Source of the DNA: Paracoccaceae bacterium
Lineage (GTDB): Bacteria; Pseudomonadota; Alphaproteobacteria; Rhodobacterales; Rhodobacteraceae
Direction: 5' to 3'
Assembly (NCBI GenBank): GCA_029862205.1
Contig: JAOTXT010000001.1
Location: 1-64,000 of the forward strand
Length of the DNA: 64,000 nucleotides
Below are positions 18,217-30,493 of the stretch, in pieces. A model generated the notes under the pieces. That model saw only the letters and a list, made by a program, of their open reading frames with translations. It was not told the DNA's origin and did not search any database. Each line of letters starts with the position of its first letter. Position 1 is the stretch's first letter. The translations under genes were made by a program, and so were the position numbers.

Positions 18217-18951
18217 CTACTCCGGGAAGAAGATATCCGCCGCGGCGATCCGTTCGATGCCGCCCGGGGTTCTTAGAACGAGGGTACCCTCGGCGTCCAC
18301 ATCTTCGAAGATGCCAGTAAGGACCCGGTCGGGTAGGCGCGCCTCGATCTTCTTGCCCAGATGCGAGGTGCGGGAGAGCCACTCGGCGCGGATCACGGCG
18401 AAATCACCTACCGCCAGCCAGTGGTCGAAACGCCGCGCCAGGACTGTGAGCGCGTTCTCGAATTCGGGTGCATGACCGGTCTCCGCCGCCAGCGACGTGG
18501 GAGGCCAGCGGCTTGTTTCCGGGTCCGGGTGATGGGCCAGATTGATACCGATGCCGATGGCGAGGTTGGCCTGGCGCCCGCCGCCAGCGCCGGAGTTTTC
18601 AAGCAGAATGCCGGCAGCCTTCTTGCCGTTCAGAAGTGCATCGTTTGGCCATTTGGTCTGGACTTGGGCATCAGGCACGAAATGGGCCAAGAGATCGGCA
18701 ACAGCCAGCGATGCGTGGAAGGTGAACCGCGCAAGCTCGGATGGAGCATCGTCGCGGGCAATCAGCAGAGTAGCTGATAGATTGCCCTCCGGCGCCTCCC
18801 ATGCCCGGCCCTGGCGGCCACGTGCCGCGCTCTGTCGCCGCGCAGCGATCCAGATCGGGCGCGGCGCGGGCACGCGGCGGCGCGCCTCCTCGTTTGTCGA
18901 GTCGATTTCATCCAGAATCAGGCGGTCATAGCCGCCGGGCCATTCCGTCAT
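18217..18951 (-). CDS. birA: Biotin--[acetyl-CoA-carboxylase] ligase
   Basis: Attaches biotin to the carrier protein of acetyl-CoA carboxylase via biotinyl-AMP. The 244-aa product begins within the catalytic domain: DSTNEEARRR, the biotinyl-adenylate loop ARGRQGRAWEAPEGNL (about residues 43-58), and KWPNDALLNGKKAAGILLE. The N-terminal helix-turn-helix of E. coli BirA is absent, so this is a ligase only and not a repressor. Its start directly abuts the nuoN stop and it is followed by coaX at 5 nt. Confidence 0.95.
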   Translation of the reverse strand: MTEWPGGYDRLILDEIDSTNEEARRRVPAPRPIWIAARRQSAARGRQGRAWEAPEGNLSATLLIARDDAPSELARFTFHASLAVADLLAHFVPDAQVQTKWPNDALLNGKKAAGILLENSGAGGGRQANLAIGIGINLAHHPDPETSRWPPTSLAAETGHAPEFENALTVLARRFDHWLAVGDFAVIRAEWLSRTSHLGKKIEARLPDRVLTGIFEDVDAEGTLVLRTPGGIERIAAADIFFPE

Positions 18952-20397
18952 CTAGCGCAGCAATGCTTGCGCGGCGCCAGCTGCCATCTCCGGCACGCCG
19001 AACCCGCCCAAGAATGGCAGCCAACCGAAGCCCATGATCAGTGCCGAGATGCCAATAGTCGCGCTCTGCAACAGGTTGAGCCGCAGGTCCAGGGGATGAC
19101 CCTCTTCGGTGAGATACATGACGCGCACGATATTCATGTAGTAATAGGCGCCGATTACGCTGGCGACCGCGCCGGCGATGGCGAGCGGTGCCAAGCCGGC
19201 ATCGACCGCGGCCTTGAAAACGAAGAACTTGGCGAAAAAACCCACCATCGGCGGCAGGCCGGCCAGCGAGAAAAGCAAGACCGCCAGGGCAAGTGCATGG
19301 CGCGGCTTGGCACTGGCGAGCCCAGAGAGATCAGCGATCTGAACCACGGGGCTGCCATCGCGCTCCATCGCCAGGATGAAGGCGAAGACGCCGAGGTTCA
19401 TCACCACGTAGATGGCGAGGTAGAGCAGCAGAGATTGGGCTCCCGCCTCGGTGCCGGCGGCAAGGCCGACCAGGGCAAAACCCATATGGCCGATCGAGGA
19501 ATAGGCCATCAGGCGTTTGAGATTGCTCTGCCCGATCGCCGCGATGGCGCCGAGGAACATGGAGGCGATCGAGACGAAAACCAGCACCTGCTGCCAGTCG
19601 CCGGTCGCGTGGCCGAACCCGTCGAAAAGCACCCGGGCGAAAAGCGCTCCGGCAGCCACCTTCGGCGCGGTGGCGAAGAAGAACGTCACGGGCGTTGGCG
19701 AGCCCTCGTAGACATCGGGTGTCCACATGTGGAACGGAGCGGCCGAGATCTTGAACGCCATCGCGGCGCAGAGGAACACCAGCCCGAAGGTCAGGCCCAA
19801 GCTGACGCCCTCCGCCTCGATCACCAAAGCGATAGTCTCGAAACGTGTCGAGCCGGTATAGCCGTAGACCAGCGATGCGCCGTAAAGCAGCAAGCCCGAG
19901 GACAACGCGCCCAGGACGAAGTATTTCAGCCCCGCCTCGCTTGAACGCGCGCTCTCGCGATTGAAGGCGGCGACCACGTAGAGCGACAGCGATTGAAGCT
20001 CGAGCCCCATATAGAGCGAGATCAGCCCGCCCGACGAGACCATCATCATCATGCCGAGCGTCGCCAGCAGGATCAGGATCGGGAATTCGAACCTCAGCAC
20101 ACCGCGGCGCGCCAGATATCCCTCGCCCAACAGCAGGACAAGCGCCGAGGAGAACAGGATCAGCACCTTGGCGAAACGCGAAAAGCCGTCGGCCACGAAA
20201 TCCCCGCCGAAGGCCACCCCCTCGGGCGCGCCGCCGGTGGCGATCCAGGCGCCCAGCGCGGCCATCAACGCGGCCGAGGCAAGCACCAAGCGGCGTGTTT
20301 GCCGCTCCTCGCCGCCATAGACGCCCAGCATCAGCAGCGCCATGGCGCCGACGGCCATGATGATCTCAGGGAGAACCAGTGCGTAGTCGCCGCTCAT
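18952..20397 (-). CDS. nuoN: NADH-quinone oxidoreductase subunit N
   Basis: Antiporter-like membrane subunit of complex I forming one of the proton channels (481 aa). Around 13-14 hydrophobic helices are visible. Family segments include PFHMWTPDVYEGSPTPVTFF (about residues 226-245), with the conserved Lys in AAMAFKISAAPFH just upstream, and AYSSIGHMGFALVGL. Last nuo gene; its stop abuts the birA start, and nuoM ends 15 nt upstream. Confidence 0.97.
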   Translation of the reverse strand: MSGDYALVLPEIIMAVGAMALLMLGVYGGEERQTRRLVLASAALMAALGAWIATGGAPEGVAFGGDFVADGFSRFAKVLILFSSALVLLLGEGYLARRGVLRFEFPILILLATLGMMMMVSSGGLISLYMGLELQSLSLYVVAAFNRESARSSEAGLKYFVLGALSSGLLLYGASLVYGYTGSTRFETIALVIEAEGVSLGLTFGLVFLCAAMAFKISAAPFHMWTPDVYEGSPTPVTFFFATAPKVAAGALFARVLFDGFGHATGDWQQVLVFVSIASMFLGAIAAIGQSNLKRLMAYSSIGHMGFALVGLAAGTEAGAQSLLLYLAIYVVMNLGVFAFILAMERDGSPVVQIADLSGLASAKPRHALALAVLLFSLAGLPPMVGFFAKFFVFKAAVDAGLAPLAIAGAVASVIGAYYYMNIVRVMYLTEEGHPLDLRLNLLQSATIGISALIMGFGWLPFLGGFGVPEMAAGAAQALLR

Positions 20398-20412
20398 CGC
20401 TTGGTCTCCCGA

Positions 20413-21966
20413 TCAGTGCTTGGCCAGCAGGACAGGTTGAGCCTGTTCCGCGGCCGCCAGGGCGGTGTTGACGTTCTCGACCAACGCCTCGACGGTGGGC
20501 GCGAAAAGGTCGGTGGCGAGGCTGGGATAGACGCCGAAGAGGATGGTCAACACCACCAGCGGCGCCATATACGCGATCTCGCGCCCGTTCATGTCGGTGA
20601 CGCTCTTCAGGCTCTCCTTGATCAGTTCGCCGAAGATCACCCGGCGATAAAGCCAGAGGGCATAGGCCGCACTGAGGATAACGCCGGTCGCCGCCCCAAA
20701 AGCGGTCCAGGTCGACACCTGATAGACGCCCACCAGCGTCAGGAACTCGCCCACGAACCCGGACGTGCCCGGCAGGCCCACATTTGCCAGCGTGAACAGC
20801 ATCATCACCGTCGCATAGATCGGCATTCGGTTCACCAGGCCGCCGAAAGCCGCGATCTCGCGCGTGTGCAGCCGGTCGTAGATCACGCCGACGCAAAGGA
20901 AAAGCGCGCCCGAGATGAAGCCGTGGCTGATCATCTGGAACATGGCCCCGTCGACGCCCTGCTGGTTGGCGGCGAAAATGCCCATGGTGACGAAGCCCAT
21001 ATGGGCGACCGAGGAATAGGCGACGAGCTTCTTGATGTCCTCCTGCATCATCGCAACAAGCGAGGTGTAAATGATGGCGACGACCGAGAGGAAAAACACG
21101 AACTCGGCCATGATTTCGGAACCGACCGGGAACATCGGGAGACTGAAACGCAGGAAGCCATAGCCGCCCATCTTCAGCAGGATCGCGGCCAGGATTACCG
21201 AGCCCGCAGTCGGCGCCTGCACATGCGCGTCCGGCAGCCAAGTATGGACCGGCCACATCGGCATCTTGACCGCGAACGAGGCGAAGAAGGCCAGCCACAT
21301 AAGTGTCTGGGCGCCGCCGACGATGTGCCAGCCCAGCACCTCGAACCCCTCAAAGCTGAACTGGTGGTTCAGAAGCTGGGTGATGTCGGTCGTGCCGGCG
21401 TCGAAATACATGTAGATCATCGCCACAAGCATCAGGAGCGAGCCGAGCAGCGTGTAGAGGAAGAACTTGAAGGCCGCGTAGACCCGCTCCTTACCGCCCC
21501 AGATGCCGATGATCAGGAACATCGGGATCAGGCCGCCCTCGAAGAACAGATAGAACAGGATCAGGTCCAGCGAGGTGAAGACGCCGATGATCAGTGTCTC
21601 CAGCAGCAGGAAACAGGCGATATATTCCTTGACCCGGTGCTCGATCCCCCACGAGGCCCAGATCGCGATTGGAAAGAAGAACGTGGTCAGCAGCACGAAG
21701 GGCAGGCTGATCCCGTCGATCCCCATCTTGTAGCCCAGGCCAGCGAGCCACTCGCCCTCCTCGACCATTTGGAAGTCCGGGTTCGACGGATCGAAGCCCG
21801 AGAGCACGCCCAGTGACAGGGCGAAGGTCAGCGTGGTCACCAGCATCGCCAGGCGCTTGGCGTTCATCTGGGCGGCTTCGTCGTCGCCCCCCAGAAAGGC
21901 CATCAGCATCACAGCGCCCGCCAGCGGCAGGAAAGTGACAATCGAGAGGAGAGGCAGGGTTTCCAT
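20413..21966 (-). CDS. nuoM: NADH-quinone oxidoreductase subunit M
   Basis: Antiporter-like proton-channel subunit of complex I (517 aa). The key segment [20 protein letters not shown], preceded by a conserved Lys in [10 protein letters not shown], and [19 protein letters not shown] are intact, as is the early channel Glu region ([17 protein letters not shown]-like sequence). About 14 helices. Its start overlaps the nuoL stop by one base (TGATG), so translation is coupled. Confidence 0.97.
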   Translation of the reverse strand: METLPLLSIVTFLPLAGAVMLMAFLGGDDEAAQMNAKRLAMLVTTLTFALSLGVLSGFDPSNPDFQMVEEGEWLAGLGYKMGIDGISLPFVLLTTFFFPIAIWASWGIEHRVKEYIACFLLLETLIIGVFTSLDLILFYLFFEGGLIPMFLIIGIWGGKERVYAAFKFFLYTLLGSLLMLVAMIYMYFDAGTTDITQLLNHQFSFEGFEVLGWHIVGGAQTLMWLAFFASFAVKMPMWPVHTWLPDAHVQAPTAGSVILAAILLKMGGYGFLRFSLPMFPVGSEIMAEFVFFLSVVAIIYTSLVAMMQEDIKKLVAYSSVAHMGFVTMGIFAANQQGVDGAMFQMISHGFISGALFLCVGVIYDRLHTREIAAFGGLVNRMPIYATVMMLFTLANVGLPGTSGFVGEFLTLVGVYQVSTWTAFGAATGVILSAAYALWLYRRVIFGELIKESLKSVTDMNGREIAYMAPLVVLTILFGVYPSLATDLFAPTVEALVENVNTALAAAEQAQPVLLAKH

Positions 21967-23927
21967 CAGCGCGCCCCTCCGGAGATCGCGGCCCAGGTGA
22001 TCAGGATCGAGATCCCGATCAACATCGCGAAGGCATAGTGGAAGAGATAGCCCGACTGCATCCGGCCCGCGAGCCGCGTGAGACGCGGAACCAGGTCCAT
22101 GGCGACGCCATTCAGGAACCCGTCGATCGTTGCCCCATCACCCTTGCGCCACAGGAAGCTGCCGATCCACTTGGCGGGTCGGACGAAGACAAACTCGTAG
22201 ACTTCATCGAAATACCACTTGTTCAGCAGGAACTGATAGAGCCCGTGATGCTGCGCCGCCAGTTCCGCCGGCAGATGCGGTTTGCGGATATACATCTGAT
22301 AGGCGATCCCCAGACCGAACAGCATGGCGAAGAACGGCGCCAGCTTGACCAGCGTCGGCACGTAGTGCGCCTTGTCCAACACCTCGTTTCCAGCGCCGTT
22401 GAAGATCGCCGCGCCCCAGAACTCGGCCTCGTCATGGCCGACGAAATCCACATACCAGTTCATGCCCGCCGCGAAGGACCCGATCGCCAGGATATAGAGC
22501 GGAATCATCATCACCAGCGGGCTTTCATGGGCGTAATCGTAGGTGTGCTGATCCGCCCTGGTTTCGCCATGGAAGGTCATGAAGATCAACCGCCAGGAGT
22601 AGAACGAGGTCATCGCGGCGGCCCCGACCAGCATGTAGAAGGCCAGGTTCCCGGACTCGGAATCGGCGGCGAAGGCGGTCTCGATGATCACGTCCTTCGA
22701 AATGAAACCCGCGAAGCCCACCGGGATGCTGTTGAGCGTTAGCAATGGAATGCCCACGCCGGTGATTGCCACGGTGCCAACAAGCATCATGTAGTAGGTC
22801 ATCGGGATCTTGTGGCGCAGCCCGCCCATGTTGCGCATGTCCTGCTCGTGATGCATGGCGTGGATCACCGAGCCCGAACCCAGGAACAGCAGCGCCTTGA
22901 AGAAGGCGTGGGTGAAGAGGTGGAAAATCGCCGCCTCGTAGGCGCCGACGCCCGCAGCCGCAAACATGTAGCCAAGCTGCGAGCAGGTGGAATAGGCGAC
23001 GACCCGCTTGATGTCATTCTGGACCAGACCGACGGTCGCCGCGAAGAAAGCAGTCGAGGCGCCCACGATCGTGACGATGATCAGGGCGCTGGGCGCGTAT
23101 TCATAGAGCGGCGACATGCGGACCACCAGGAACACGCCCGCGGTCACCATGGTTGCCGCGTGGATCAGGGCCGAGACCGGGGTCGGGCCCTCCATCGCGT
23201 CGGGCAGCCAGGTGTGCAGGAAAAGCTGCGCCGACTTGCCCATGGCGCCAATGAACAGCAGCACGCAGATCAGTTCGATGGCCGATATCTCATAGCCCAG
23301 GAACATAGTCGTCGTCGCCGCCAGTTCAGGCGCGGCCTTGAAGATGTCGTCCAGATGGATCGAGCCGACCAGGTAGAAGATCCCGAAAATTCCCAGCAGG
23401 AACCCGAAGTCGCCGACGCGGTTGACGATGAACGCCTTGATCGCCGCCGCGTTGGCCGAGGGTTTTTTGTACCAAAACCCGATCAGCAGATAGGAGGCGA
23501 CGCCGACCCCTTCCCATCCAAAGAAGATTTGCAGCAGGTTGTCGCCGGTCACCAGCGCCAGCATGGCGAAAGTGAAGAACGACAGATAGGCAAAGAACCG
23601 GGGCTTGCCGTCGTCCTCCTCCATGTAGCCGATGGAGTAAAGATGGACGAGGGCCGAGACGCTGGTCACCACGACCAGCATGACGCCGGTCAGCTGATCG
23701 ACGCGGATCGACCAGTCGGACTGCAGGTCGCCGGACCCGATCCAGCGCATGATCGAGATCGAATGCTCGTTCCCCTGGATGGTGAAGAAGGCAAACCAGC
23801 TGAGCGCGCAGGCGATGAACAGGATCACCGTCGGGATCGCCATCGCCAGCCGCTCACCGATGAAGCGGTGGAAGAAGCCCGCGATGATGGCGCCGATCAG
23901 CGGCAGGATCAGGATGGCCGTGAACAT
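21966..23927 (-). CDS. nuoL: NADH-quinone oxidoreductase subunit L
   Basis: Distal antiporter-like subunit of complex I with the long lateral helix (653 aa). Family segments: [19 protein letters not shown] (about residues 136-154), [20 protein letters not shown] (about 237-256), [16 protein letters not shown] and the C-terminal amphipathic region after about 500. Some relatives are longer, near 700 aa, but no truncation is evident: both termini look complete. Spaced 7 nt after nuoK. Confidence 0.96.
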   Translation of the reverse strand: MFTAILILPLIGAIIAGFFHRFIGERLAMAIPTVILFIACALSWFAFFTIQGNEHSISIMRWIGSGDLQSDWSIRVDQLTGVMLVVVTSVSALVHLYSIGYMEEDDGKPRFFAYLSFFTFAMLALVTGDNLLQIFFGWEGVGVASYLLIGFWYKKPSANAAAIKAFIVNRVGDFGFLLGIFGIFYLVGSIHLDDIFKAAPELAATTTMFLGYEISAIELICVLLFIGAMGKSAQLFLHTWLPDAMEGPTPVSALIHAATMVTAGVFLVVRMSPLYEYAPSALIIVTIVGASTAFFAATVGLVQNDIKRVVAYSTCSQLGYMFAAAGVGAYEAAIFHLFTHAFFKALLFLGSGSVIHAMHHEQDMRNMGGLRHKIPMTYYMMLVGTVAITGVGIPLLTLNSIPVGFAGFISKDVIIETAFAADSESGNLAFYMLVGAAAMTSFYSWRLIFMTFHGETRADQHTYDYAHESPLVMMIPLYILAIGSFAAGMNWYVDFVGHDEAEFWGAAIFNGAGNEVLDKAHYVPTLVKLAPFFAMLFGLGIAYQMYIRKPHLPAELAAQHHGLYQFLLNKWYFDEVYEFVFVRPAKWIGSFLWRKGDGATIDGFLNGVAMDLVPRLTRLAGRMQSGYLFHYAFAMLIGISILITWAAISGGAR

Positions 23928-23934
23928 GGGCGCC

Positions 23935-24264
23935 CTACCCCTTCATCATGTTGACGTCTTCCACCGCGATGGTGCCGCGGTTGCGGAAGAAACAGACGAG
24001 AATGGCGAGCCCGATGGCCGCCTCGGCGGCGGCGACGGTCAGCACGAAAAGGGTGAAGACCTGACCCACCAGATCGCCCAGATGAGCCGAGAAGGCGACC
24101 AGGTTGATGTTGACCGCCAGCAGCATCAGCTCGATCGACATCAGAATGATGATCACGTTCTTCCGGTTCAGGAAGATCCCGAAAATGCCGATCACGAACA
24201 ACATCGCCGCGACCGTCAGATAGGCCTCTAGCCCGACACCGCCGATTTGGCTCGCGTTTTCCAT
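23935..24264 (-). CDS. nuoK: NADH-quinone oxidoreductase subunit K
   Basis: Three-helix membrane subunit of complex I (109 aa). It contains [20 protein letters not shown] with the conserved channel Glu ([11 protein letters not shown]) and the second Glu in [13 protein letters not shown]. It is a few residues longer than the common ~101 aa because of the N-terminal [10 protein letters not shown]; no closer start codon is available. Lies 10 nt after nuoJ. Confidence 0.96.
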   Translation of the reverse strand: MENASQIGGVGLEAYLTVAAMLFVIGIFGIFLNRKNVIIILMSIELMLLAVNINLVAFSAHLGDLVGQVFTLFVLTVAAAEAAIGLAILVCFFRNRGTIAVEDVNMMKG

Positions 24265-24274
24265 TGATGCCCCC

Positions 24275-24889
24275 TCAGACCCCCTGCCCCGGCTCGACAT
24301 CGCGCAGTTCCACCGCCTCGGACCGTTGGCGGTAGATCTGCTTCAGGATGTCTTGGCGCTTGATATCCGGGCGGTGGTAAAGGGTCAGCACGATGGCCCC
24401 GACCATCGCGACCAGCAGGATTAGACCCGCCGCCTGGAACAGATAAATGTAATCGTCGTAGAGGATGCGCCCCAGCGCCTCGACATTGCTGACATCCTGC
24501 GGCACCGGCGCCACCGCGGCGCGCACATCCGGCGCCGATCCGGCGATAGCCCAGTGGCCGATAACCAGGCCAAGCTCGACCAGCAGCACGACCCCAATCA
24601 ACGCCCCCATGGGCAGGTAGTCCGCCAGGCCTTGCTTGAGTTCCGTGAAGTCCACGTCCAGCATCATGACGACAAACAGGAACAGGACCGCGACCGCGCC
24701 TACATAAACGATGATCAGCAGCATCGCGACAAACTCGGCGCCCAACAGAACCATCAGCCCGGCCGCCGAGAAGAAGCTGAGGATCAGCCAGAGGACCGAA
24801 TGCACCGGGTTGCGCGCCAGCACGACGAACAGGCCGGCGGCCACCGCAACCGAGGCGAAAACGTAAAAGGCTAAGGCAGTGAGGGTCAT
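24275..24889 (-). CDS. nuoJ: NADH-quinone oxidoreductase subunit J
   Basis: Membrane subunit of complex I (204 aa) with five hydrophobic helices. The conserved third-helix segment [19 protein letters not shown] (about residues 58-76), known for a pi-bulge that moves during catalysis, is intact. The C-terminal tail is hydrophilic ([17 protein letters not shown]). Its start directly follows the stop of a small membrane ORF inserted after nuoI. Confidence 0.97.
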   Translation of the reverse strand: MTLTALAFYVFASVAVAAGLFVVLARNPVHSVLWLILSFFSAAGLMVLLGAEFVAMLLIIVYVGAVAVLFLFVVMMLDVDFTELKQGLADYLPMGALIGVVLLVELGLVIGHWAIAGSAPDVRAAVAPVPQDVSNVEALGRILYDDYIYLFQAAGLILLVAMVGAIVLTLYHRPDIKRQDILKQIYRQRSEAVELRDVEPGQGV

Positions 24890-25117
24890 TTACTTACCTT
24901 CCTCAGACGGCCACTCGCGATAGGCGAAGATCCACAGCGCAACGATATTCACGAGCGGCACCGCGGCAAGCAGGCCCCACCACTGCACGAAGCCTGCCCG
25001 TCTTACGACGCGCATCGCCGGAATCCCGTAAACGACCACCATTATCGCCAAGATGACGACGAATGCAGGACCGCCTTCGAGCGAGAATTCAGCCTTTGCT
25101 AAGGAATCGTCATTCAT
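24890..25117 (-). CDS. Small two-helix membrane protein inside nuo (between nuoI and nuoJ)
   Basis: Unrecognised 75-aa protein. Two hydrophobic segments are visible: about residues 18-33 ([16 protein letters not shown]) and 47-66 ([20 protein letters not shown]), joined by a basic loop RVVRRAG and ending REWPSEEGK. The start overlaps the nuoI stop by ATGA and its stop abuts the nuoJ start, so it is translated as part of the operon. It resembles the other small ORF between nuoC and nuoD (RAG...W.L...PL...LW...A...WP in both), suggesting paralogy. A complex I accessory or assembly role is inferred from context only. Confidence 0.75.
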   Translation of the reverse strand: MNDDSLAKAEFSLEGGPAFVVILAIMVVVYGIPAMRVVRRAGFVQWWGLLAAVPLVNIVALWIFAYREWPSEEGK

Positions 25118-25605
25118 CGGTACGGCGCATCCAGTTCGATGTTGCGCGCGATCTCGCGCTCCCAGCGCTCGCCGTTCGCGAGCAGCTTCTCCTTGTTGTA
25201 GAACAGCTCCTCGCGGGTCTCGGTGGCGAACTCGAAGTTCGGGCCCTCGACGATGGCATCCACCGGGCACGCCTCCTGGCAGAACCCGCAATAGATGCAC
25301 TTGGTCATGTCGATGTCGTATTTCGTGGTGCGGCGCGAGCCATCCTCGCGAGGCTCGGCTTCGATGGTGATCGCCTGGGCCGGACAGATCGCCTCGCAAA
25401 GCTTGCAGGCGATGCAGCGCTCCTCGCCATTCGGATAGCGGCGCAGCGCGTGCTCGCCCCGGAACCGCGGGCTGAGCGGACCTTTCTCGAATGGGTAGTT
25501 CAGTGTCGCCTTAGGCTTGAGGAAATATTTCATCCCCAGCTTGAAGCCGGCCCAGATGTCGGCCAACAGGAAGTAGCGCACGGCCCGGTCGAACGGGATA
25601 CCCAT
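25114..25605 (-). CDS. nuoI: NADH-quinone oxidoreductase subunit I
   Basis: Peripheral-arm subunit of complex I carrying two [4Fe-4S] clusters (N6a and N6b); 163 aa. The two ferredoxin motifs are [16 protein letters not shown] (about residues 61-76) and [16 protein letters not shown] (about 101-116), each CxxCxxCxxxCP. The ATG at 25605 ([12 protein letters not shown]) is one nucleotide from the nuoH stop; the longer upstream frame is a shadow of nuoH. Confidence 0.97.
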   Translation of the reverse strand: MGIPFDRAVRYFLLADIWAGFKLGMKYFLKPKATLNYPFEKGPLSPRFRGEHALRRYPNGEERCIACKLCEAICPAQAITIEAEPREDGSRRTTKYDIDMTKCIYCGFCQEACPVDAIVEGPNFEFATETREELFYNKEKLLANGERWEREIARNIELDAPYR

Positions 25606-25606
25606 C

Positions 25607-26638
25607 TCAGCCTCCCACCGCATAGCGGGCATAGCCCGGGAAGTCGTATTTCGCCAGCAACGCCGCGAAGACGACCCAGCCCAGCGAGAACGGCAGGAAC
25701 ACCTTCCATCCGAGCCGCATGAGCTGGTCATACCGGTAGCGGGGCACGATCGCCTTGGTCATCGCGAAGACAAAGAAGAAGAACACCACCTTTGCGACGA
25801 ACCACAGCACCCCGTCGGGCAAGCCCGGGATCGGGCTCAGCCAGCCACCGAAGAACAGGATCGTGGTCAGCGCACACATGAGCACGATGTTCATGTATTC
25901 GCCGATCATAAACAGCAGATACGGTGTCGAAGAATATTCCACCTGATAGCCCGCCACCAGTTCGGATTCCGCCTCCGGCAGGTCGAAGGGCGGCCGGTTG
26001 GTCTCGGCATGTGCGCTGATGAAGAACAGCACCATCATCGGCAGGTGCGGCAGCCAATACCAGGAGAAGAGGCCCCAGCGCCCATCCTGCGCCCGCACGA
26101 TCTCGGTCAGATTCAGCGAGCCGGTCGAGATCAGCACCCCGATGATGATCAGCCCGATGGAGATCTCATAGGAGACCATCTGCGCGGCGGACCTCAGCGC
26201 GCCGAGGAATGCGTATTTAGAGTTTGACGCCCAGCCGCCCATGATGATGCCGTAGACGCCAAGGGACGAGATGGCGAAGATGTAGAGGATCCCAACATTC
26301 AGGTCCGAGATCACCCAGCCGTCGGCAAACGGCACCACTGCCCAAGCGATGGCCGCCAGCACGAAGGTAATCATCGGCGCGATCAGGAACACCACCTTGT
26401 CGGCGCCCGCGGGGACCACGATCTCCTTCAGAATGAACTTGATGAAGTCGGCAAAGGACTGGAACAGGCCGAAGGGACCGACGACGTTGGGCCCGCGACG
26501 CAGCTGCACCGCGGCCCAGACCTTGCGGTCCATGTAGAGCAGGAAGGCCAGGCTCACCAGCAGCGACACCACCACCGCCAAGATCTGTGCGACGATGATG
26601 ATGAAGATGCCGAAGTCGGAATTCAGGAATTCGATCAT
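25607..26638 (-). CDS. nuoH: NADH-quinone oxidoreductase subunit H
   Basis: Membrane subunit of complex I forming much of the quinone-binding chamber and the E-channel (343 aa). Conserved segments: [23 protein letters not shown] (the quinone-tunnel loop, about residues 34-56), [25 protein letters not shown] (about 215-239), with eight hydrophobic helices. Length and motifs are normal. Nearly abuts nuoI, 4 nt after nuoG. Confidence 0.97.
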   Translation of the reverse strand: MIEFLNSDFGIFIIIVAQILAVVVSLLVSLAFLLYMDRKVWAAVQLRRGPNVVGPFGLFQSFADFIKFILKEIVVPAGADKVVFLIAPMITFVLAAIAWAVVPFADGWVISDLNVGILYIFAISSLGVYGIIMGGWASNSKYAFLGALRSAAQMVSYEISIGLIIIGVLISTGSLNLTEIVRAQDGRWGLFSWYWLPHLPMMVLFFISAHAETNRPPFDLPEAESELVAGYQVEYSSTPYLLFMIGEYMNIVLMCALTTILFFGGWLSPIPGLPDGVLWFVAKVVFFFFVFAMTKAIVPRYRYDQLMRLGWKVFLPFSLGWVVFAALLAKYDFPGYARYAVGG

Positions 26639-26642
26639 ATCC

Positions 26643-28679
26643 TTACTCCGCCGCCATCGCTTGGTTGCGCTTGGCCGCCAGGCGGCTGAGCTCGGCCATC
26701 ACCTCGCTGGCCCGGCAGACCGGGTTGACCAGGTAATGGTCCTCGACCGTCGAGGCGAAGGGCGCGTCACCCATCTTCTCAATCTGCATCGGCGTCCATT
26801 GGTTCTCGGGCACCTGGTCGAGCGCGCTCAGATGCGGGTGGGCCTCGAACATGCTCGCCCGCAGCGCGGACAGGCTGTCATAGGGCAGCGTCTTGCCCAA
26901 TTCGCCCGAGAGGGCGCGCAAGATCGCCCAATCCTCACGCGCATCACCCGGAGGGAATCCAGCGCGGCTGGCCATCTGAGGCCGGCCCTCAGTGTTGACG
27001 TAGATGCCGGACTGTTCTGTATAGGCGGCGCCCGGCAGGACCACGTCGGCACGGTGTGCGCCCCGGCCGCCATGACTGCCCTGGTAGACGACGAACGCGC
27101 CCTCAGGCATGTCGATCTCGTCGGCGCCCAGATTGTAGGCGACCTTGGCGCCTTGCAGCGCGGAACTGATCCCGCCATCGCAGGTGAATCCCACATCCAT
27201 CGCGCCGACCCGGCCCGCCGCGGTGTGGAGCACCAGCATCTTGGCGCCGACCTCCCCTGCCAGCGCCATAGTGTTGCTCAGCACCGCCGCGCCATCCGGC
27301 CGCGCCAGCGCCCCCTGGCCGATGATGATCACCCCACCGCCGAGCTGGCGCATGATGCCCTTGGTCCCCTCGGCCATGTCGCCCGAGAACGCGTCTGGCC
27401 CGGTGCCGGCCCAACAGGTCGGGTAGGTCAGGTCCACGTCCTCGCCGATGATCGCCACCTCGGCGCCCAGCGACCAGGCCTTGCGGATGCGCGCGTTCAA
27501 AACCGGCGCTTCCATGCGCGGGTTCGAGCCGACGATCAGGATCGATTTGGCGGTATCGATATCCTCGATCCGGGCATTTCCCACATAGGCCGAGCGGTTG
27601 CCCGCGGGCAGTTGTGCCCCGTCCTGGCGGCAGTCGTAATAGGCCGAGCCGAGGTCGCCCATCAGGCCCTTGAGCGCGTAGACCGCCTCGGTTGGCACCA
27701 GATCGCCCGAGACGGCGGCCAGATCGGTGCTGGGATTGATGCCGTCCATGGCCTCCTTGATCGCCGAAAAGGCCTCGCCCCAGCTTGCCGCGGCCAGCTT
27801 GCCGTCACGCCGGACGTAAGGTTGATCGAGGCGCTGGCGGCGCAGCCCGTCCCAGATGAAACGCGAGCGGTCGGCCAGCCATTCCTCGTTGATGCCGTCA
27901 TGGTTGCGGGGCATCACCCGCATAACCTCTCGGCCGCGCACGTCGACCCGGATGTTCGAGCCCAGCGCGTCCATTACGTCGATTGACTGGGTCTTGGTCA
28001 ACTCCCACGGCCGGGCGGTGAAGGCGTAAGGCTTCGAGGTCAGCGCGCCGACCGGGCAGAGGTCGATCACGTTGCCCTGCATCTCGGACGTCAGCGACGC
28101 GTTGAGGTAGCTGACGATCTCGCTGTCCTCGCCGCGCCCGGTCTGGCCCATCTCGGGCACGCCCGCCACCTCGGTGATGAAGCGCACGCAGCGGGTGCAG
28201 GAAATGCAGCGGGTCATCTCGGTTCCGACCAGGGGCCCCAGATTGATGTCGACGGCGGCGCGCTTGGGCTCGCGGTAGCGCGAGAAATCGACGCCATAGG
28301 CCATGGCCTGGTCCTGCAGATCGCACTCGCCGCCCTGGTCGCAGATCGGGCAGTCGAGCGGGTGATTGATCAGCAGGAACTCCATCACCCCCTCGCGGGC
28401 CTTCTTGACCATGGGCGAGTTGGTCTTGACCTGGGGCGGCTGCCCTTCCGGTCCCGGACGCAGGTCGCGCACTTGCATGTGGCACGAGTCGGCCGGCTTC
28501 GGCGGGCCACCGACGACCTCAATCAGACACATGCGGCAGTTGCCCGCGATCGACAGGCGCTCGTGATAGCAAAAGCGCGGAATCTCGATCCCCGCCTGCT
28601 CGCAAGCCTGGATCAGGGTCAGTGCCGGCTCGCACTCGACCTCGATGCCGTCGATGACGATTTTGCGCAGGTCAGACAT
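26643..28679 (-). CDS. nuoG: NADH-quinone oxidoreductase subunit G
   Basis: Large Fe-S subunit of the NADH module (678 aa). N-terminal [2Fe-2S] ferredoxin part ([21 protein letters not shown] split around residues 35-56), the His/Cys [4Fe-4S] motif region ([18 protein letters not shown], about 105-122), the [10 protein letters not shown] segment for a [4Fe-4S] cluster, then a molybdopterin-oxidoreductase-like domain without the cofactor. Length matches alphaproteobacterial and mitochondrial 75-kDa homologues, shorter than E. coli NuoG. It begins 2 nt after the small inserted ORF. Confidence 0.97.
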   Translation of the reverse strand: MSDLRKIVIDGIEVECEPALTLIQACEQAGIEIPRFCYHERLSIAGNCRMCLIEVVGGPPKPADSCHMQVRDLRPGPEGQPPQVKTNSPMVKKAREGVMEFLLINHPLDCPICDQGGECDLQDQAMAYGVDFSRYREPKRAAVDINLGPLVGTEMTRCISCTRCVRFITEVAGVPEMGQTGRGEDSEIVSYLNASLTSEMQGNVIDLCPVGALTSKPYAFTARPWELTKTQSIDVMDALGSNIRVDVRGREVMRVMPRNHDGINEEWLADRSRFIWDGLRRQRLDQPYVRRDGKLAAASWGEAFSAIKEAMDGINPSTDLAAVSGDLVPTEAVYALKGLMGDLGSAYYDCRQDGAQLPAGNRSAYVGNARIEDIDTAKSILIVGSNPRMEAPVLNARIRKAWSLGAEVAIIGEDVDLTYPTCWAGTGPDAFSGDMAEGTKGIMRQLGGGVIIIGQGALARPDGAAVLSNTMALAGEVGAKMLVLHTAAGRVGAMDVGFTCDGGISSALQGAKVAYNLGADEIDMPEGAFVVYQGSHGGRGAHRADVVLPGAAYTEQSGIYVNTEGRPQMASRAGFPPGDAREDWAILRALSGELGKTLPYDSLSALRASMFEAHPHLSALDQVPENQWTPMQIEKMGDAPFASTVEDHYLVNPVCRASEVMAELSRLAAKRNQAMAAE

Positions 28680-28681
28680 CT

Positions 28682-29020
28682 CTAAAGCCCCTTCACCTGC
28701 AACTCCCTGAGAAGATTCTCAGCTTCCGTAGAGATGACCTCTGCAATGCTCATCCCTTGGCGCCTTAGTTCTTCTAAATTTTGAAAATCGCCCAAGGAAA
28801 CATATCCCGACTTCAGGTGCTCGCGCATATCTCCCGGTGGTGTCATTTCAATTGCCTTCAGAAGGCTCGCCTTGATTGTTTCCTTATCGAGTGGCAGCTC
28901 GCTTGTGTCGCGTTCGACCGAACTGCCAGCTCCGAGGACTTCTCCATAACGCTGAACAATGGTCTCAAGATCGGCTGCATTAGACCTGCTACGACAAAAG
29001 AGTTTGCGGAACCAAGACAT
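28682..29020 (-). CDS. Hypothetical 112-aa protein between nuoF and nuoG
   Basis: Family not recognised. The 112-aa product is soluble and mostly helical-looking. It starts [19 protein letters not shown] and has an Asp/Glu/Lys-rich middle ([21 protein letters not shown]) and the C-terminal [19 protein letters not shown]. No signal peptide, membrane span or metal motif. Spacing is 4 nt after nuoF and 2 nt before nuoG, so it is embedded in the transcript. The DNA is visibly less GC-rich (about half GC) than the flanking genes, with more A/T third positions, which suggests later acquisition. Confidence 0.65.
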   Translation of the reverse strand: MSWFRKLFCRSRSNAADLETIVQRYGEVLGAGSSVERDTSELPLDKETIKASLLKAIEMTPPGDMREHLKSGYVSLGDFQNLEELRRQGMSIAEVISTEAENLLRELQVKGL

Positions 29021-29024
29021 GTCG

Positions 29025-30320
<1,296 letters not shown>

Positions 30321-30493
30321 TGACCCCAACTCCCAACCGCCTGATGGGTGAGCCCGAGTTCTCCCACCGTGTGTGATTCACCGAACCGCGATGACATCGC
30401 CATCGGAACAGATTTGCCTGCGGCTACCATTCAGATTGTCCGCCGCCCGCCGGCATCGTTTGACACCTCTTTGCTCGTCCTTTCGAGCGCGCC

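Noticed and set aside
19993-21816. 607-aa plus-strand open frame
   Set aside because: Antisense shadow of nuoM/nuoN; His/Asp/Gln-rich, low-complexity translation with no family features.
26595-27986. 463-aa plus-strand open frame
   Set aside because: Antisense shadow of nuoG.
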